Shown: positions 16,366 to 25,777, counted from the first letter of the stretch. The stretch: DNA of 48,893 bases from Veillonella sp. 3891 (GCF_003992315.1 NZ_RQVE01000013.1:1-48893), one strand, 5' to 3'. The notes: generated by a model from the letters alone, not told the origin. Program-made: numbers and translations.

Positions 16366-16869
16366 ATGGCACTGAAAGACAGCTGGAATTCTGTAAAAAA
16401 CTTTTTTGGCGGTAATCAAGATGATGGATATGAATATGAAGAGTATTCAGATGATACATATGAAGAAGAATTTCAACAGCCAGTGGTAACAGCACCAGTG
16501 GCAGGTGGTAATGGACCTGTAGCATCTGCAGTAAAACCAAAAACAGGAGGATATAATACAGTGGCACAACGTTCTAGTGGTATGAAAGTAGTCATCGTAG
16601 AGCCAAAAGCATTCGAAGACTCTGAAAACATTGCAAATCAATTGCGCGATATGCGTCCAGTAGTGATTAATTTTGAAAATACAGACCCTCATGAAGCTGC
16701 ACGCATTGTGGACTTTGTTAGTGGCGCTACATTTGCTTTAGATGGCAAATTAGAAAAAATTGGTAAAGATATTTTCATCTGCGTACCAGTGAATGTAACA
16801 GTAGATTATACAGATAAAGAGTATACAGAAATATCTGATAAATTAGCTTGGAAAGAGCCACAAGCCTAA
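16366..16869 (+). CDS. sepF: Cell division protein SepF
   Basis: A 167-residue SepF: an N-terminal amphipathic membrane-targeting helix (ALKDSWNSVKNFFGG), an acidic Tyr/Glu-rich linker (about 20-50), and a C-terminal alpha/beta domain with VVIVEPKAFEDSENIANQLRDMRPVVINFE and the RIVDFVSGATFALDGKLEKIG block. SepF anchors FtsZ to the membrane and bends or bundles filaments at the division septum. The start at 16366 is chosen over an ATG five codons upstream because GGAGG lies eight bases before it and MALKDS is the usual start. The ribosome binding site overlaps the yggS end. ProC follows at 16 bases. Confidence 0.95.
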   Translation: MALKDSWNSVKNFFGGNQDDGYEYEEYSDDTYEEEFQQPVVTAPVAGGNGPVASAVKPKTGGYNTVAQRSSGMKVVIVEPKAFEDSENIANQLRDMRPVVINFENTDPHEAARIVDFVSGATFALDGKLEKIGKDIFICVPVNVTVDYTDKEYTEISDKLAWKEPQA

Positions 16870-16885
16870 GTATTAGGAGGTAGCC

Positions 16886-17704
16886 ATGCAAAAAATACTG
16901 CTAATTGGCGTAGGATCGATGGGTGGTGCTATTTTACAAGGGACTTTGGAACAAGGTGTTTGGGGTCCTGAGGAAGTAGATGTATTGGTACGTCGCAGTG
17001 AACAAGCGGCGGAATTAGAGCGCACATTTGGTGTGACAGCCTTTACGGATTGTGATGCCATACCTGCCTTTGATGAGTATAGAACCATCGTATTTGGCGT
17101 AAAACCTCAAGTATTGCCTTCTCTTATGCAAGAGGTGGGCCCACTGATTGAGCCGAGAACGCTATGTATTTCCATTGCAGCCGGTATTACATTGGATACC
17201 TTGCAGTCGTTTGCGCCTCATGCGCATTGGTTGCGAGCTATGCCGAATACACCCATCTTAGTGAAAGCTGGTTTTACAGCCATTGCGAGTAGTGATGAGG
17301 TAACGCCAGGTGAACGGGAACAAGCCTTGCGCATTTTTGAAGCATTAGGCGAAGCTGTCGTATGTTCAGAAGCTGATTTAGACCGTATTGGTGCGTTAGC
17401 GGGGGCTGGTCCAGGCTATATGTATACCATTTTAGATGCTATGGCCAATGCAGGAGTTCGGATTGGACTGACTAGACCATTGGCGTTGCAAGCGGCGGTA
17501 CAGACCATGTATGGATCTGGCTTGATTGCCTTAGAAACAGGCGCTCATCCGAGTGTACTGCGGGACCAAGTGACTTCTCCAGGGGGGACTACCATAGCTG
17601 GTATTGCTGCCATGGAAAAAGAAGGATTACGGTCCTCTATTATGGAAGGTATCCTAGCTTGCTATGAGCGGTCAAATGAAATAGGAAAACAACGTGAAAG
17701 ATAA
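16886..17704 (+). CDS. proC: Pyrroline-5-carboxylate reductase
   Basis: A 272-residue NAD(P)H-dependent enzyme that reduces 1-pyrroline-5-carboxylate to L-proline, the last step of proline synthesis. An N-terminal Rossmann motif (GVGSMGGAI), FGVKPQVL, WLRAMPNTPILVKAG, and the C-terminal dimerisation signature (GALAGAGPGYMYTILDAMANAG, then DQVTSPGGTTIAG) are all present. AGGAGG precedes the ATG. Its 3' end overlaps the ylmH start by 11 bases. proC inside the sepF-divIVA cluster is common in Firmicutes. Confidence 0.96.
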   Translation: MQKILLIGVGSMGGAILQGTLEQGVWGPEEVDVLVRRSEQAAELERTFGVTAFTDCDAIPAFDEYRTIVFGVKPQVLPSLMQEVGPLIEPRTLCISIAAGITLDTLQSFAPHAHWLRAMPNTPILVKAGFTAIASSDEVTPGEREQALRIFEALGEAVVCSEADLDRIGALAGAGPGYMYTILDAMANAGVRIGLTRPLALQAAVQTMYGSGLIALETGAHPSVLRDQVTSPGGTTIAGIAAMEKEGLRSSIMEGILACYERSNEIGKQRER

Positions 17705-18479
17705 AGAAAAGTTAATTCGATATTTTGAAGCATCTGGTAATGGCGAAGAAGCTAGACGTATGATTGATCTAGCAGAGCAAGTACAAGCAGGCAGACCGTA
17801 CCGTGTAACAGATTTTATGTCTCCGGCGGGTCTTGTTATTGCCGATGCAGTGAAAGCGAATTTCGGTGGTATTGACACTATTTCCAGTGGTGGCTACGAA
17901 GGGGCAGAACGTCTTCGCGTAGCTTTTGTGGACCCTCACTTTCAAGGAACAGTAGATTTACAAATTGCGGTATTGAAAGTATCTTGGGATCCACGATTCC
18001 GACTGTTGACGCATCGTGATGTATTGGGCTCGTTGATGGGGCTTGGTATTGATCGCACTCATTTTGGGGATATTATCGTCACTAGTGGCGGTGCTCAGGT
18101 GATTGTCGATGAGACGATAGCAGATTTTGTGATTCAAAATTTCACAAAAATTGCTATGGTTACTGTCACAGTATCACGGATGGAATTGAGTGAATTACAA
18201 CCGAAAGAAGAAAAAATAAAAGAAGTACGAACTACTGTAGCTTCCATGCGTTTGGATTCCATAGCTTCTTCTGGATTTAGTACATCTCGTACAAAAGTAG
18301 TAGAAGCCATCAAAGCGGGATTAGTACAGGTGAATTGGCAACCTGCCAAAGGACCAGCGCAAGAAGTAAAAGAAGGGGATGTTATCTCTCTTCGTGGCAG
18401 AGGTCGTATGCAAATAGAAAGTATTACAGGTACGTCTAAAAAAGGACGTATTGGAGTACATCTAAAACGATTTATGTAA
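17694..18479 (+). CDS. ylmH: YlmH-like RNA-binding protein with S4 domain
   Basis: A 261-residue protein with a GTG start inside the proC end (AGGA seven bases upstream). The N-terminal two thirds resemble the YlmH catalytic-like domain (RVTDFMSPAGLVIADA, HRDVLGSLMGLGIDRTHFGDI). The last roughly 75 residues are an S4 RNA-binding domain (VASMRLDSIASSGFSTSRTKVVEAI, ending GVHLKRF). YlmH homologues are linked to septum formation and to rescue of stalled ribosomes by ribosome-associated quality control; the precise role here is inferred from the family. The context between proC and divIVA is the conserved one. Confidence 0.92.
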   Translation: MKDKEKLIRYFEASGNGEEARRMIDLAEQVQAGRPYRVTDFMSPAGLVIADAVKANFGGIDTISSGGYEGAERLRVAFVDPHFQGTVDLQIAVLKVSWDPRFRLLTHRDVLGSLMGLGIDRTHFGDIIVTSGGAQVIVDETIADFVIQNFTKIAMVTVTVSRMELSELQPKEEKIKEVRTTVASMRLDSIASSGFSTSRTKVVEAIKAGLVQVNWQPAKGPAQEVKEGDVISLRGRGRMQIESITGTSKKGRIGVHLKRFM

Positions 18480-18492
18480 GGAGGCTGATCCT

Positions 18493-18972
18493 ATGTTAAC
18501 ACCAATGGATATTCATAATAAAGAGTTTGGAAAAAGTATTCGTGGCTTTGACTGCGATGAAGTGAACGAGTTCTTGAATGAAGTGGTACAAGCCTATGAA
18601 ATCTTGTATCGCGAAAATCGTGAAATGACTGATAAAGTAGAGCAAATGGAAAAACGTTTGAGCCAATATGAATCAACGGAAGAAACTATGCGCAATACAT
18701 TGGTACTAGCTCAAGAAACTGGTGAAAACGTAAAAGAGGCAGCTCGCAAAGAAGCTGATTTAATTCTACAAAATGCAGAGCAACAACGTAAATTAATCTT
18801 AGAAGATGCCAATCGTGCGTTGCGAGAAGCAGAAGCTAAATATGCTACCATTGCCAATGAAATGGCCGTATTCCGTGCAAAAGTAGAATCAATTTTGACA
18901 GCGCAACTACAATTATTAGATGGTATTGCTTTACAGGACATAACACCTGTAGAGACAACAACAGAAGCATAA
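18493..18972 (+). CDS. divIVA: Cell division / polarity protein DivIVA
   Basis: A 159-residue DivIVA. The N-terminal lipid-binding domain is clear (MLTPMDIHNKEFGKSIRGFDCDEVNEFLNEV), followed by long coiled coil (about 30-145) rich in Glu, Lys and Ala. DivIVA senses negative membrane curvature and recruits division and cell-wall proteins to septum and poles. AAGGAGG precedes the ATG. It closes the division part of the operon; the sirC gene follows after 64 bases with no terminator. Confidence 0.95.
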   Translation: MLTPMDIHNKEFGKSIRGFDCDEVNEFLNEVVQAYEILYRENREMTDKVEQMEKRLSQYESTEETMRNTLVLAQETGENVKEAARKEADLILQNAEQQRKLILEDANRALREAEAKYATIANEMAVFRAKVESILTAQLQLLDGIALQDITPVETTTEA

Positions 18973-19036
18973 GGTGAATTTCGGCTTGAGTATTCAAGCC
19001 GTTTTTGCCATTGTAGAGATATATAAGGATAATAGG

Positions 19037-19672
19037 ATGATTACTGTTGGATTTTCACTAAAGGATAGACCCTGCCTAGTTGTAGGCGGTGGAGAGGTGG
19101 CCCTACGGCGTATTAAAAAATTAATAGACGAAGAGGCATCTATTATGGTGGTCAGTCCTGATGTGTTGCCTGACATTGCAAGATACCATGAAATAGGTGC
19201 ATTACAATGGGTAGCGGAGCCGTATCGCTCAGAATACATGGCAGGTCAACAGTTTGTCATCATCGCTACAGATCGTCCAGATGTGAATGCTCAGGTCATG
19301 GAAGATGCACAAAGTGTACAGGCTTTCATCAATCGGGCAGATGTGAAGGACGATTCTACTTGGGTATTCGGCAGTGCTACGAAAATTGGTGATTTAGAGA
19401 TTTCTATATTTACAAATCAAGTGAGCCCACGAGTGAGCCGGTTGCTCAGACAGGATATAGAAAGAAGATATGGCATATTAGCCGAGTGGCTACCTCAGAT
19501 TCGTCTATGGAGACAAGAATTACAACATATATTAGATACGCCAAAAGAACGAGAGCAGTTCTGGCGGACCTATTTAGGAGAATCGGAGTTTATACAAATA
19601 GTAGAGGGTCAAGGAGACTCAGTGAAGGAGAATATTGTACATGCAATTAGTCGTATTAGGTCTGAATCATAG
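19037..19672 (+). CDS. sirC: Precorrin-2 dehydrogenase / sirohydrochlorin ferrochelatase-like protein
   Basis: A 211-residue protein of the CysG N-terminal / Met8p / SirC family. It has a Rossmann motif (LVVGGGEVALRRIKKLI), the VVSPDV and VIIATDRPDVNAQV segments, FINRADVKDD (family NVVDD position) and PRVSRLLRQDIE, the equivalent of SP-x-x-A-K. The family oxidises precorrin-2 to sirohydrochlorin with NAD and, in bifunctional members, inserts iron. The ATG at 19037 follows a GGATAATAGG purine-rich site; an earlier in-frame ATG would add 21 residues outside the family. The 3' end overlaps hemA by 32 bases. Its product feeds siroheme, needed by the reductase at 1299-2486, and the cobalamin branch. 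Confidence 0.92.
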   Translation: MITVGFSLKDRPCLVVGGGEVALRRIKKLIDEEASIMVVSPDVLPDIARYHEIGALQWVAEPYRSEYMAGQQFVIIATDRPDVNAQVMEDAQSVQAFINRADVKDDSTWVFGSATKIGDLEISIFTNQVSPRVSRLLRQDIERRYGILAEWLPQIRLWRQELQHILDTPKEREQFWRTYLGESEFIQIVEGQGDSVKENIVHAISRIRSES

Positions 19673-20927
19673 AAGTGCACCTGTAGATGTGCGAGAGAAA
19701 TTTTCTTTTTCTAAAGAAGCTCTCGACCATGCTATGGATCATATCTATGCTCATGAAGAAGTAGAGGAGTGCGTCCTTTTATCGACGTGTAACCGCACAG
19801 AACTCTATGTCGTCCTAAATGACATGGAGAATGTAAAAGAATATATGATACGTTTACTACTACATCTGAAAGGTGAAGAAACAGTAGACGTAGATGAGAA
19901 ATGGTTCTTCCTCCATGAAGGGAAGGCATGTATTTCTCATTTATTTAGAGTGGCATCTAGTTTGGATTCTCTCGTATTAGGAGAAGGTCAAATTTTGAGT
20001 CAATTAAAAATGGCATACATCTCTTCTTATAGTAAGGGATTAACAGCGTCCGTGTTTAATATTATTTTCCAAAAAGCCATTGCTGTAGGGAAACGTGTGC
20101 GTACTATGACAGGGATTGCGAATACGCCAGTCTCTGTTAGTTATACAGCAGTGAATTTAGCAGAAGATAGTTTAGATATCCCTATGAATGAGGCAAAGGT
20201 TCTCATTTTGGGAGCTGGTCAAATGAGCGAGCTCACAGCACGTCATTTGCAAGCAAAAGGGGTAAAGAGCATTTTCGTGTCCAATCGGACTTTCAAAACA
20301 GCGGAAGAATTGGCAACCCAATTTAATGGTAAGGCTGTAGCCTTTGATCATTTTGTGGAAGAAGCCAAAACAGCAGATATTATCATTACATCTACGGGGG
20401 CACCGCACTATGTGATTGAACGGGAAGAAGCGGAAGAAATCATGGATGGTCGAGATGGTAAGTCAATTGTCATGATTGATATAGCTGTCCCTCGTGATAT
20501 CAATCCAGATGTAACAGAAATTCCAGGGGTCTATTTGTTTAATATTGATGCTTTGGAAAGTGTAGTAGAAGCGAACAAGCACCAACGAGAAGAAGAAGCT
20601 AGAAAAGCAGAACCAATTCTAGAAGAGGCGTTGCAGGAAATCGAAGAAAAATTGCAATATCTATCGGTTCGTCCTATTATGGTTTTGCTCAGCGAAAAAG
20701 CAGAAGCCATTCGTAAACGAGAAGTGCACCGTGCTATGGCAAAATTGCCAAATGCTACAGACTTGGAACGTAAAATTATCAACAACATGTCTCGTATGTT
20801 AGTGCGTAAACTATTGCGAGATCCAATGATTCATTTTGGTGAAATTGCTGGTAAAGAGGAAGAACGAGATTATTGGAAGTTATTCCAAGATATGTTTGCT
20901 TTGGAAGTGGAGGACGATACACTATGA
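19641..20927 (+). CDS. hemA: Glutamyl-tRNA reductase
   Basis: A 428-residue HemA. It reduces glutamyl-tRNA(Glu) to glutamate-1-semialdehyde, the first committed step of C5-pathway tetrapyrrole synthesis. The catalytic cysteine is C50 in LLSTCNRTELY. LGLNHRSAPVDVREK opens the protein, GEGQILSQLK binds the tRNA region, and an NADPH-binding Rossmann stretch (VLILGAGQMSELTARHL) follows. The C-terminal helix drives dimerisation. The ATG at 19641 has AAGGAG upstream, within the sirC end. The stop overlaps hemC by four bases (ATGA). Confidence 0.97.
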   Translation: MQLVVLGLNHRSAPVDVREKFSFSKEALDHAMDHIYAHEEVEECVLLSTCNRTELYVVLNDMENVKEYMIRLLLHLKGEETVDVDEKWFFLHEGKACISHLFRVASSLDSLVLGEGQILSQLKMAYISSYSKGLTASVFNIIFQKAIAVGKRVRTMTGIANTPVSVSYTAVNLAEDSLDIPMNEAKVLILGAGQMSELTARHLQAKGVKSIFVSNRTFKTAEELATQFNGKAVAFDHFVEEAKTADIIITSTGAPHYVIEREEAEEIMDGRDGKSIVMIDIAVPRDINPDVTEIPGVYLFNIDALESVVEANKHQREEEARKAEPILEEALQEIEEKLQYLSVRPIMVLLSEKAEAIRKREVHRAMAKLPNATDLERKIINNMSRMLVRKLLRDPMIHFGEIAGKEEERDYWKLFQDMFALEVEDDTL

Positions 20928-21862
20928 GAGACACAATTCGTATAGGCACTCGCAGTAGTGCTCTTGCTCTATGGCAAGCCAATTATGTAGCCGATACATT
21001 GCGCAAACATTACCCACAATGTAAGGTGGAGTTAGTCCATCACAGTACGAAAGGTGATCGTATTTTAGAAAAACCATTGGCTGAAATCGGTGGTAAAGGT
21101 TTATTTACAGAAGAGCTAGAAGCATCTATGCGTGATGGCAGTATTGATTTGGCTGTACATAGCTTGAAAGATATGCCTACAGAATTACCAGATGATTTAG
21201 TGCTAGGTGCTATTACCGAACGTGAAACACCATGTGATGCTTTGGTGTCGCCGAAATATAAAACATTAGATCAATTGCCACAAGGCGCTAAGGTAGGAAC
21301 TAGCAGTTTACGCCGTCAAGCACAACTATTAAATCGACGTCCTGATTTGCAGATTTCTGTTCTTCGTGGCAATGTGCAAACACGCTTAAACAAATTGGAA
21401 ACAGAAAACTTTGATGCCATTGTATTGGCAGAGGCAGGGTTAAAACGATTGGGCTTGGAGTCTGTCATTACACAGACTTTCACTAGCGATGAAATCATTC
21501 CTGCTGTTGGTCAAGGGGCGCTCGGTATTGAATGTCGCAAAGATGATGCAGAAATGCTAGACATGTTATCTGTATTGCATGATGAAAATACTATGTGGGC
21601 GACCCGTGGAGAACGTAGTTTCCTTCGCCAACTTGAGGGTGGTTGCCAAGTGCCGATGGGCGTGCATGGTACGATTTATAAAGGACAATTAACGTTGAAA
21701 GCGATCATTGCTTCCCTGGATGGAAAAAATTGTTTTGAAGGTGAATTGTCGGGACCGAAAGAAAAAGCAGACATGTTAGGTCGTAACTTGGCAAAAGCTC
21801 TCTATGAAGAGGGGGGCAAAGCCATCATTGATGATTTAGTAGAAAGAGGAGTATTGAAATGA
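20924..21862 (+). CDS. hemC: Hydroxymethylbilane synthase (porphobilinogen deaminase)
   Basis: A 312-residue enzyme that joins four porphobilinogens into hydroxymethylbilane. The dipyrromethane cofactor cysteine is C241 in LEGGCQVPMGVHG. The family opening IRIGTRSSALALWQAN, the catalytic VHSLKDMPTEL region and GTSSLRRQAQLL with the binding arginines are present. The ATG at 20924 overlaps the hemA stop, with GGAGG about ten bases before it. The stop overlaps the next start by four bases. Confidence 0.97.
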   Translation: MRDTIRIGTRSSALALWQANYVADTLRKHYPQCKVELVHHSTKGDRILEKPLAEIGGKGLFTEELEASMRDGSIDLAVHSLKDMPTELPDDLVLGAITERETPCDALVSPKYKTLDQLPQGAKVGTSSLRRQAQLLNRRPDLQISVLRGNVQTRLNKLETENFDAIVLAEAGLKRLGLESVITQTFTSDEIIPAVGQGALGIECRKDDAEMLDMLSVLHDENTMWATRGERSFLRQLEGGCQVPMGVHGTIYKGQLTLKAIIASLDGKNCFEGELSGPKEKADMLGRNLAKALYEEGGKAIIDDLVERGVLK

Positions 21863-23394
21863 CAGGCATTGTATATTTAATTGGTGCCGGACCGGGCGAT
21901 CATAAATTAATCACTCTAAAAGGTAAGGAATGCATTGAAAAAGCAGATGTTATCGTCTATGACTATTTAGCAGATGCGCATTTCTTGTCCTATGCGAAAG
22001 AAAAAGCAGAGATTATTTATGCGGGTAAAAAAAGCAACAATCATACGATGCACCAATGGGAAATTAACGAACTTCTCGTAAAATGTGGGTTAGAAGGCAA
22101 AGTGGTAGCTCGTCTAAAAGGTGGCGATCCTCTAGTGTTTGGCCGTGGTGGTGAAGAAGCGTTGGCTTTGGTAGAAGCAGGTGTGCCATTTGAATTTGTA
22201 CCAGGGATCACATCTGGTATTTCTGCGCCAGCCTATGCAGGGATTCCTGTGACACAGCGTGCTATGGCGACCTCCTTTGCCATTGTCACAGGTCACGAAG
22301 ATCCAACAAAACCAGAGTCTGGCATGAATTGGGAAGGCTTAGCCAAATCTGTGGATACCATTTCTTTTGTGATGGGCATTTCCAATTTGCCGAGCATCGC
22401 TAGTAACTTAATCAAATATGGCCGTCCAAAGGAAACGCCAGTGGCGGTTATCCGTTGGGGTACGAAGCCAATTCAAGAAACCTTAGTTTCGACCTTGGAA
22501 CATGTAGTTGACGATGTAGAAAAAGCACAATTGAAAGCGCCAGCCATTGTTATCGTTGGGGAAGTCGTATCCTTGCGGGAGCAATTGCGTTGGTTCGATA
22601 ACAAGCCATTATTTGGTAAAACCATCGTTGTTACACGAGCTCGCAGCAAAGCTAGCGCTTTATCGGAGCGTTTATTAGAATTGGGTGCTCATGTCATTGA
22701 AGCATCTGCTATTAAAACACAGGCCTTACCTCGTACAGAAGAGATGGATGCGACCTATGATAGTTTATCTTCCTATGACGGCTTGATTTTTACATCCGCT
22801 GAGGGTGTACGATTCTTCTTTGACGGTTTATTAGACCGTGGCTTAGATAGTCGTGCCTTAGGTTCTATGAAAGTATGCGCTATTGGCAGTGCCACTGCAA
22901 AATCTTTATTAGATCGAGGAATTCGTGCTGATATTGTACCACCAAATTACCAAGCGGAATCTGTGGTAGAAACGATTACGGCAGAACAAGGACGTGTGTG
23001 GCCAAATCGTGAGTTAGGGGACTTGCGCTTTGTGTTAGTACAACCAAAAGTAGCACGTGATGTGATTTATAAAGGACTTTCACAGGCCGGATGCGATGTA
23101 ACAGTATTGCGTTTGTATGAAACGGTACAAGATACGTCCCATAAAGAATATTTAGAAGAAGCCCTGCGTGCAGGCGAAGTAGATTACATTACGTTCACTA
23201 GTTCTTCTACGGTGACGAATACGAAGGATATGCTCGGGCCTGATGCAGTAAGCTTGTTAGGCAATACGAAAGTTGTCTGCATTGGACCAATCACAGGAGC
23301 GACCTGTGTGGAAGAAGGAATCCAACCAGATTTGATTGGGGAAACGTTCACAATACCTGCGATGGTGGGTTTAATCTTGAACGATTGTAAATAG
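21859..23394 (+). CDS. cobA-hemD: Fused uroporphyrinogen-III C-methyltransferase / uroporphyrinogen-III synthase
   Basis: A 511-residue fusion. Residues 1 to about 245 are the SAM-dependent methyltransferase (CobA/SUMT) with VYLIGAGPGDHKLITLKG, the GGDPLVFGRGGEE loop, GITSGISAPAYAGIPVTQR and TFEFVM-like SFVMGIS. Residues about 250-511 are HemD, which cyclises and inverts ring D of hydroxymethylbilane (KTIVVTRARSKASALSERL, then FTSAEGVRFFFDGL and ITFTSSSTVTNT). One chain thus makes uroporphyrinogen III and methylates it twice to precorrin-2. This fusion is known in clostridia and Negativicutes and directs flux to siroheme and cobalamin. It overlaps hemC by four bases; hemB follows 13 bases after. 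Confidence 0.96.
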   Translation: MTGIVYLIGAGPGDHKLITLKGKECIEKADVIVYDYLADAHFLSYAKEKAEIIYAGKKSNNHTMHQWEINELLVKCGLEGKVVARLKGGDPLVFGRGGEEALALVEAGVPFEFVPGITSGISAPAYAGIPVTQRAMATSFAIVTGHEDPTKPESGMNWEGLAKSVDTISFVMGISNLPSIASNLIKYGRPKETPVAVIRWGTKPIQETLVSTLEHVVDDVEKAQLKAPAIVIVGEVVSLREQLRWFDNKPLFGKTIVVTRARSKASALSERLLELGAHVIEASAIKTQALPRTEEMDATYDSLSSYDGLIFTSAEGVRFFFDGLLDRGLDSRALGSMKVCAIGSATAKSLLDRGIRADIVPPNYQAESVVETITAEQGRVWPNRELGDLRFVLVQPKVARDVIYKGLSQAGCDVTVLRLYETVQDTSHKEYLEEALRAGEVDYITFTSSSTVTNTKDMLGPDAVSLLGNTKVVCIGPITGATCVEEGIQPDLIGETFTIPAMVGLILNDCK

Positions 23395-23407
23395 AAAGAG
23401 GCACACT

Positions 23408-24382
23408 ATGGAATTACGAAATCGACCAAGACGATTGCGCATCAACCCAGCTATGCGTGCGTTGGTTCGTGAAACAACATTACAAGTAGACGATTTAATT
23501 TATCCGATCTTTATCGTGCCAGGCACAGCGGTGAAAGAAGAAATTTCTTCCTTACCAGGACAATACCATGTGTCCGTGGACGAAGCTGTAAAATTGGCGA
23601 AAGAAGCTTATGAATTAGGTATCAAGGGAGTCGAAATCTTCGGCATCCCTACGTATAAAGATGAAGATGGTTCTTCCGCATGGGATATGGAACAACCCGT
23701 ACAACAGGCGATTATGGCGATCCGCAAAGAAGTGCCAGAGTTGATTGTTATCTCCGACGTATGTTTATGCCAATATACATCCACCGGCCATTGCGGTCAC
23801 GTGGAACATCATGAAGTCATCAACGATGCGACCTTGCCATTATTGTGCAATGTAGCAGTGAGCCATGCGAAAGCAGGTGCTCATATGGTGGCCCCATCGG
23901 ACATGATGGATGGACGTATTGCTGCGATCCGTGAAGCTCTAGATGCAGCGGGATTTAGCAATGTATCCATCATGAGTTATGCGGCGAAATATGCATCCGC
24001 TTATTATGGACCATTCCGTGATGCGGTCCATTCTGCACCAGGATTTGGGGACCGTAAGGGATACCAAATGGATGAGGCGAATCGTTTGGAAGCCTTGCGT
24101 GAAGTGGAACAAGATATCATCGAAGGAGCGGACATCATTATGATTAAGCCAGCTCTATCCTATTTGGATATCGTTCGTGAAGTGCGGGACAACTTCGATT
24201 GCCCACTAGCAGTGTACAATGTGAGCGGTGAGTATGCCATGATTAAAACGGCAGCGGCAGCAGGTTTAGTGGATGAAAAACGCATTACCTTGGAAACTTT
24301 GCTTTCCATGAAACGAGCAGGGGCGAAGATGATCATTACCTATCATGCTCTTGATGTGGCACGTTGGCTACAAGAAAAATAG
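23408..24382 (+). CDS. hemB: Delta-aminolevulinic acid dehydratase (porphobilinogen synthase)
   Basis: A 324-residue HemB that condenses two 5-aminolevulinates into porphobilinogen. Visible sites: the zinc cysteine stretch SDVCLCQYTSTGHCGH, the substrate lysine in SYAAKYASAYYGPFRDA, the Schiff-base lysine in IMIKPALSYLDI, and YNVSGEYAMIK. The three-cysteine pattern indicates a zinc-dependent form. It lies between the cobA-hemD fusion and hemL in the same operon; GAAAGAGG precedes the ATG. Confidence 0.97.
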   Translation: MELRNRPRRLRINPAMRALVRETTLQVDDLIYPIFIVPGTAVKEEISSLPGQYHVSVDEAVKLAKEAYELGIKGVEIFGIPTYKDEDGSSAWDMEQPVQQAIMAIRKEVPELIVISDVCLCQYTSTGHCGHVEHHEVINDATLPLLCNVAVSHAKAGAHMVAPSDMMDGRIAAIREALDAAGFSNVSIMSYAAKYASAYYGPFRDAVHSAPGFGDRKGYQMDEANRLEALREVEQDIIEGADIIMIKPALSYLDIVREVRDNFDCPLAVYNVSGEYAMIKTAAAAGLVDEKRITLETLLSMKRAGAKMIITYHALDVARWLQEK

Positions 24383-24403
24383 TGTGGAAATATAGGAGCC
24401 ATT

Positions 24404-25699
24404 ATGTTTAGTTTAGAAAAATCAAAACAAGCCTTTGCAGAGGCTCGTGAATATATGCCGGGTGGTGTGAACAGTCCTGTTCGCTCCTACCGCAGTGTGG
24501 GGGGCAATCCTCCTTTCATCAGTTCTGCCAGCGGATCTCGTATTTACGATATCGATGGCAATGAGTACATCGATTACGTATTGTCTTGGGGTCCTATGAT
24601 TTTAGGCCATGCAAATCCTGAAATTGTCGCATCCATTTTGGAAGCAATTCCTCGTGGTACTAGCTATGGAGCGCCAACACTGCTTGAAACAGAGGTGGCG
24701 AAAAAAATCCAAGCTTTCTATCCGTCTATGGAAATGGTGCGCATGGTAAACTCCGGTACGGAATCTACGATGAGTGCGCTACGCTTGGCTCGTGGCTACA
24801 CAGGTCGTGACAAAATTGTGAAATTCATCGGCTGTTACCATGGTCACAGCGATAGCTTGTTGGTAAAAGCTGGTTCCGGCTTAGCAACTTTTGGTGTGCC
24901 TGACAGTCCAGGTGTGCCGGCGGGTGTAGCGGCAGATACCATCACTTTACCGTACAATGATTCTGAGGCAGTTCGTCAGTTATTTGCAGCGCATGGCAAA
25001 AGCATTGCAGCCATCATCGTAGAACCAGTGGCAGGCAATATGGGTTGTGTGCCTCCTGTAGAAGGATTCTTGGAAACCTTGCGTGAAGTGACAACAGTAC
25101 ACGGCGCGGTGCTCATCTTTGATGAAGTGATGTGCGGATTCCGATCCAGTTCTGGTGGGGCACAAAAGTATTACAATGTCATTCCAGATTTGACATGTTT
25201 AGGTAAAATCGTAGGCGGTGGACTACCAATGGCTGTATTCGGTGGCAAGAAAGAAATTATGTCCGCTATCGCTCCATCCGGTCCTGTGTACCAAGCGGGT
25301 ACCTTGAGTGGTAATCCTGTAGCCATGGCGGCAGGTCTTGCTACTTTGTCAATGTTGCAAAAACATCCAAATGCATTCCGCCAAGTAGAGGAGTCTACAG
25401 AACTACTTTGCCAAGGCTTAGAAGCAGCGGCAAAAGAAGTAGGCGTACCTGTGGTGGTACAACGTGTGGGCTCTATGTTTACCTTGTTCTTCACAGACAA
25501 AGCGGTGCATAACTTCGATGATGCCAGTGCGTGCGATATGGAAGCGTTCAAAACATTCTTCCATTATAATTTGGAACGTGGTATCTATTATGCAGCCAGC
25601 CAATATGAAAGTAACTTCTTGTCTACTTGCCATAGCGAACAAGACTTGGCGTACACATTGCAAATTGCGAAAGAAGCGTTCCAAGCAATTAAGGGATAG
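24404..25699 (+). CDS. hemL: Glutamate-1-semialdehyde 2,1-aminomutase
   Basis: A 431-residue PLP enzyme that converts glutamate-1-semialdehyde to 5-aminolevulinate. The PLP lysine lies in CLGKIVGGGLPMAVFGG. The family opening (AREYMPGGVNSPVRSYRSVGG), MVNSGTESTMSALRLARGYTGRDKIVKF, CYHGHSDSLLVKAGSG and IFDEVMCGFR blocks are present. It is the last gene of the yggS-to-hemL run; two hairpins follow. The run holds hemA, hemL, hemB, hemC and hemD but no hemE or later heme genes. Confidence 0.97.
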   Translation: MFSLEKSKQAFAEAREYMPGGVNSPVRSYRSVGGNPPFISSASGSRIYDIDGNEYIDYVLSWGPMILGHANPEIVASILEAIPRGTSYGAPTLLETEVAKKIQAFYPSMEMVRMVNSGTESTMSALRLARGYTGRDKIVKFIGCYHGHSDSLLVKAGSGLATFGVPDSPGVPAGVAADTITLPYNDSEAVRQLFAAHGKSIAAIIVEPVAGNMGCVPPVEGFLETLREVTTVHGAVLIFDEVMCGFRSSSGGAQKYYNVIPDLTCLGKIVGGGLPMAVFGGKKEIMSAIAPSGPVYQAGTLSGNPVAMAAGLATLSMLQKHPNAFRQVEESTELLCQGLEAAAKEVGVPVVVQRVGSMFTLFFTDKAVHNFDDASACDMEAFKTFFHYNLERGIYYAASQYESNFLSTCHSEQDLAYTLQIAKEAFQAIKG

Positions 25700-25711
25700 T
25701 AGAAGAAGTGA

Positions 25712-25735
25712 CAGTTTTCCATGTATTGGAAACTG
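25712..25735 (+). terminator. Small hairpin directly after hemL
   Basis: Arms 25712-25720 and 25728-25735 pair with one bulged T around a seven-base loop, 12 bases after the hemL stop. There is no T tail, so it may be an mRNA end-protecting stem rather than a terminator. Confidence 0.4.
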
Positions 25736-25777
25736 ACGTGAATCAATATCACCCAACAGAATACATGTATGAATAGA

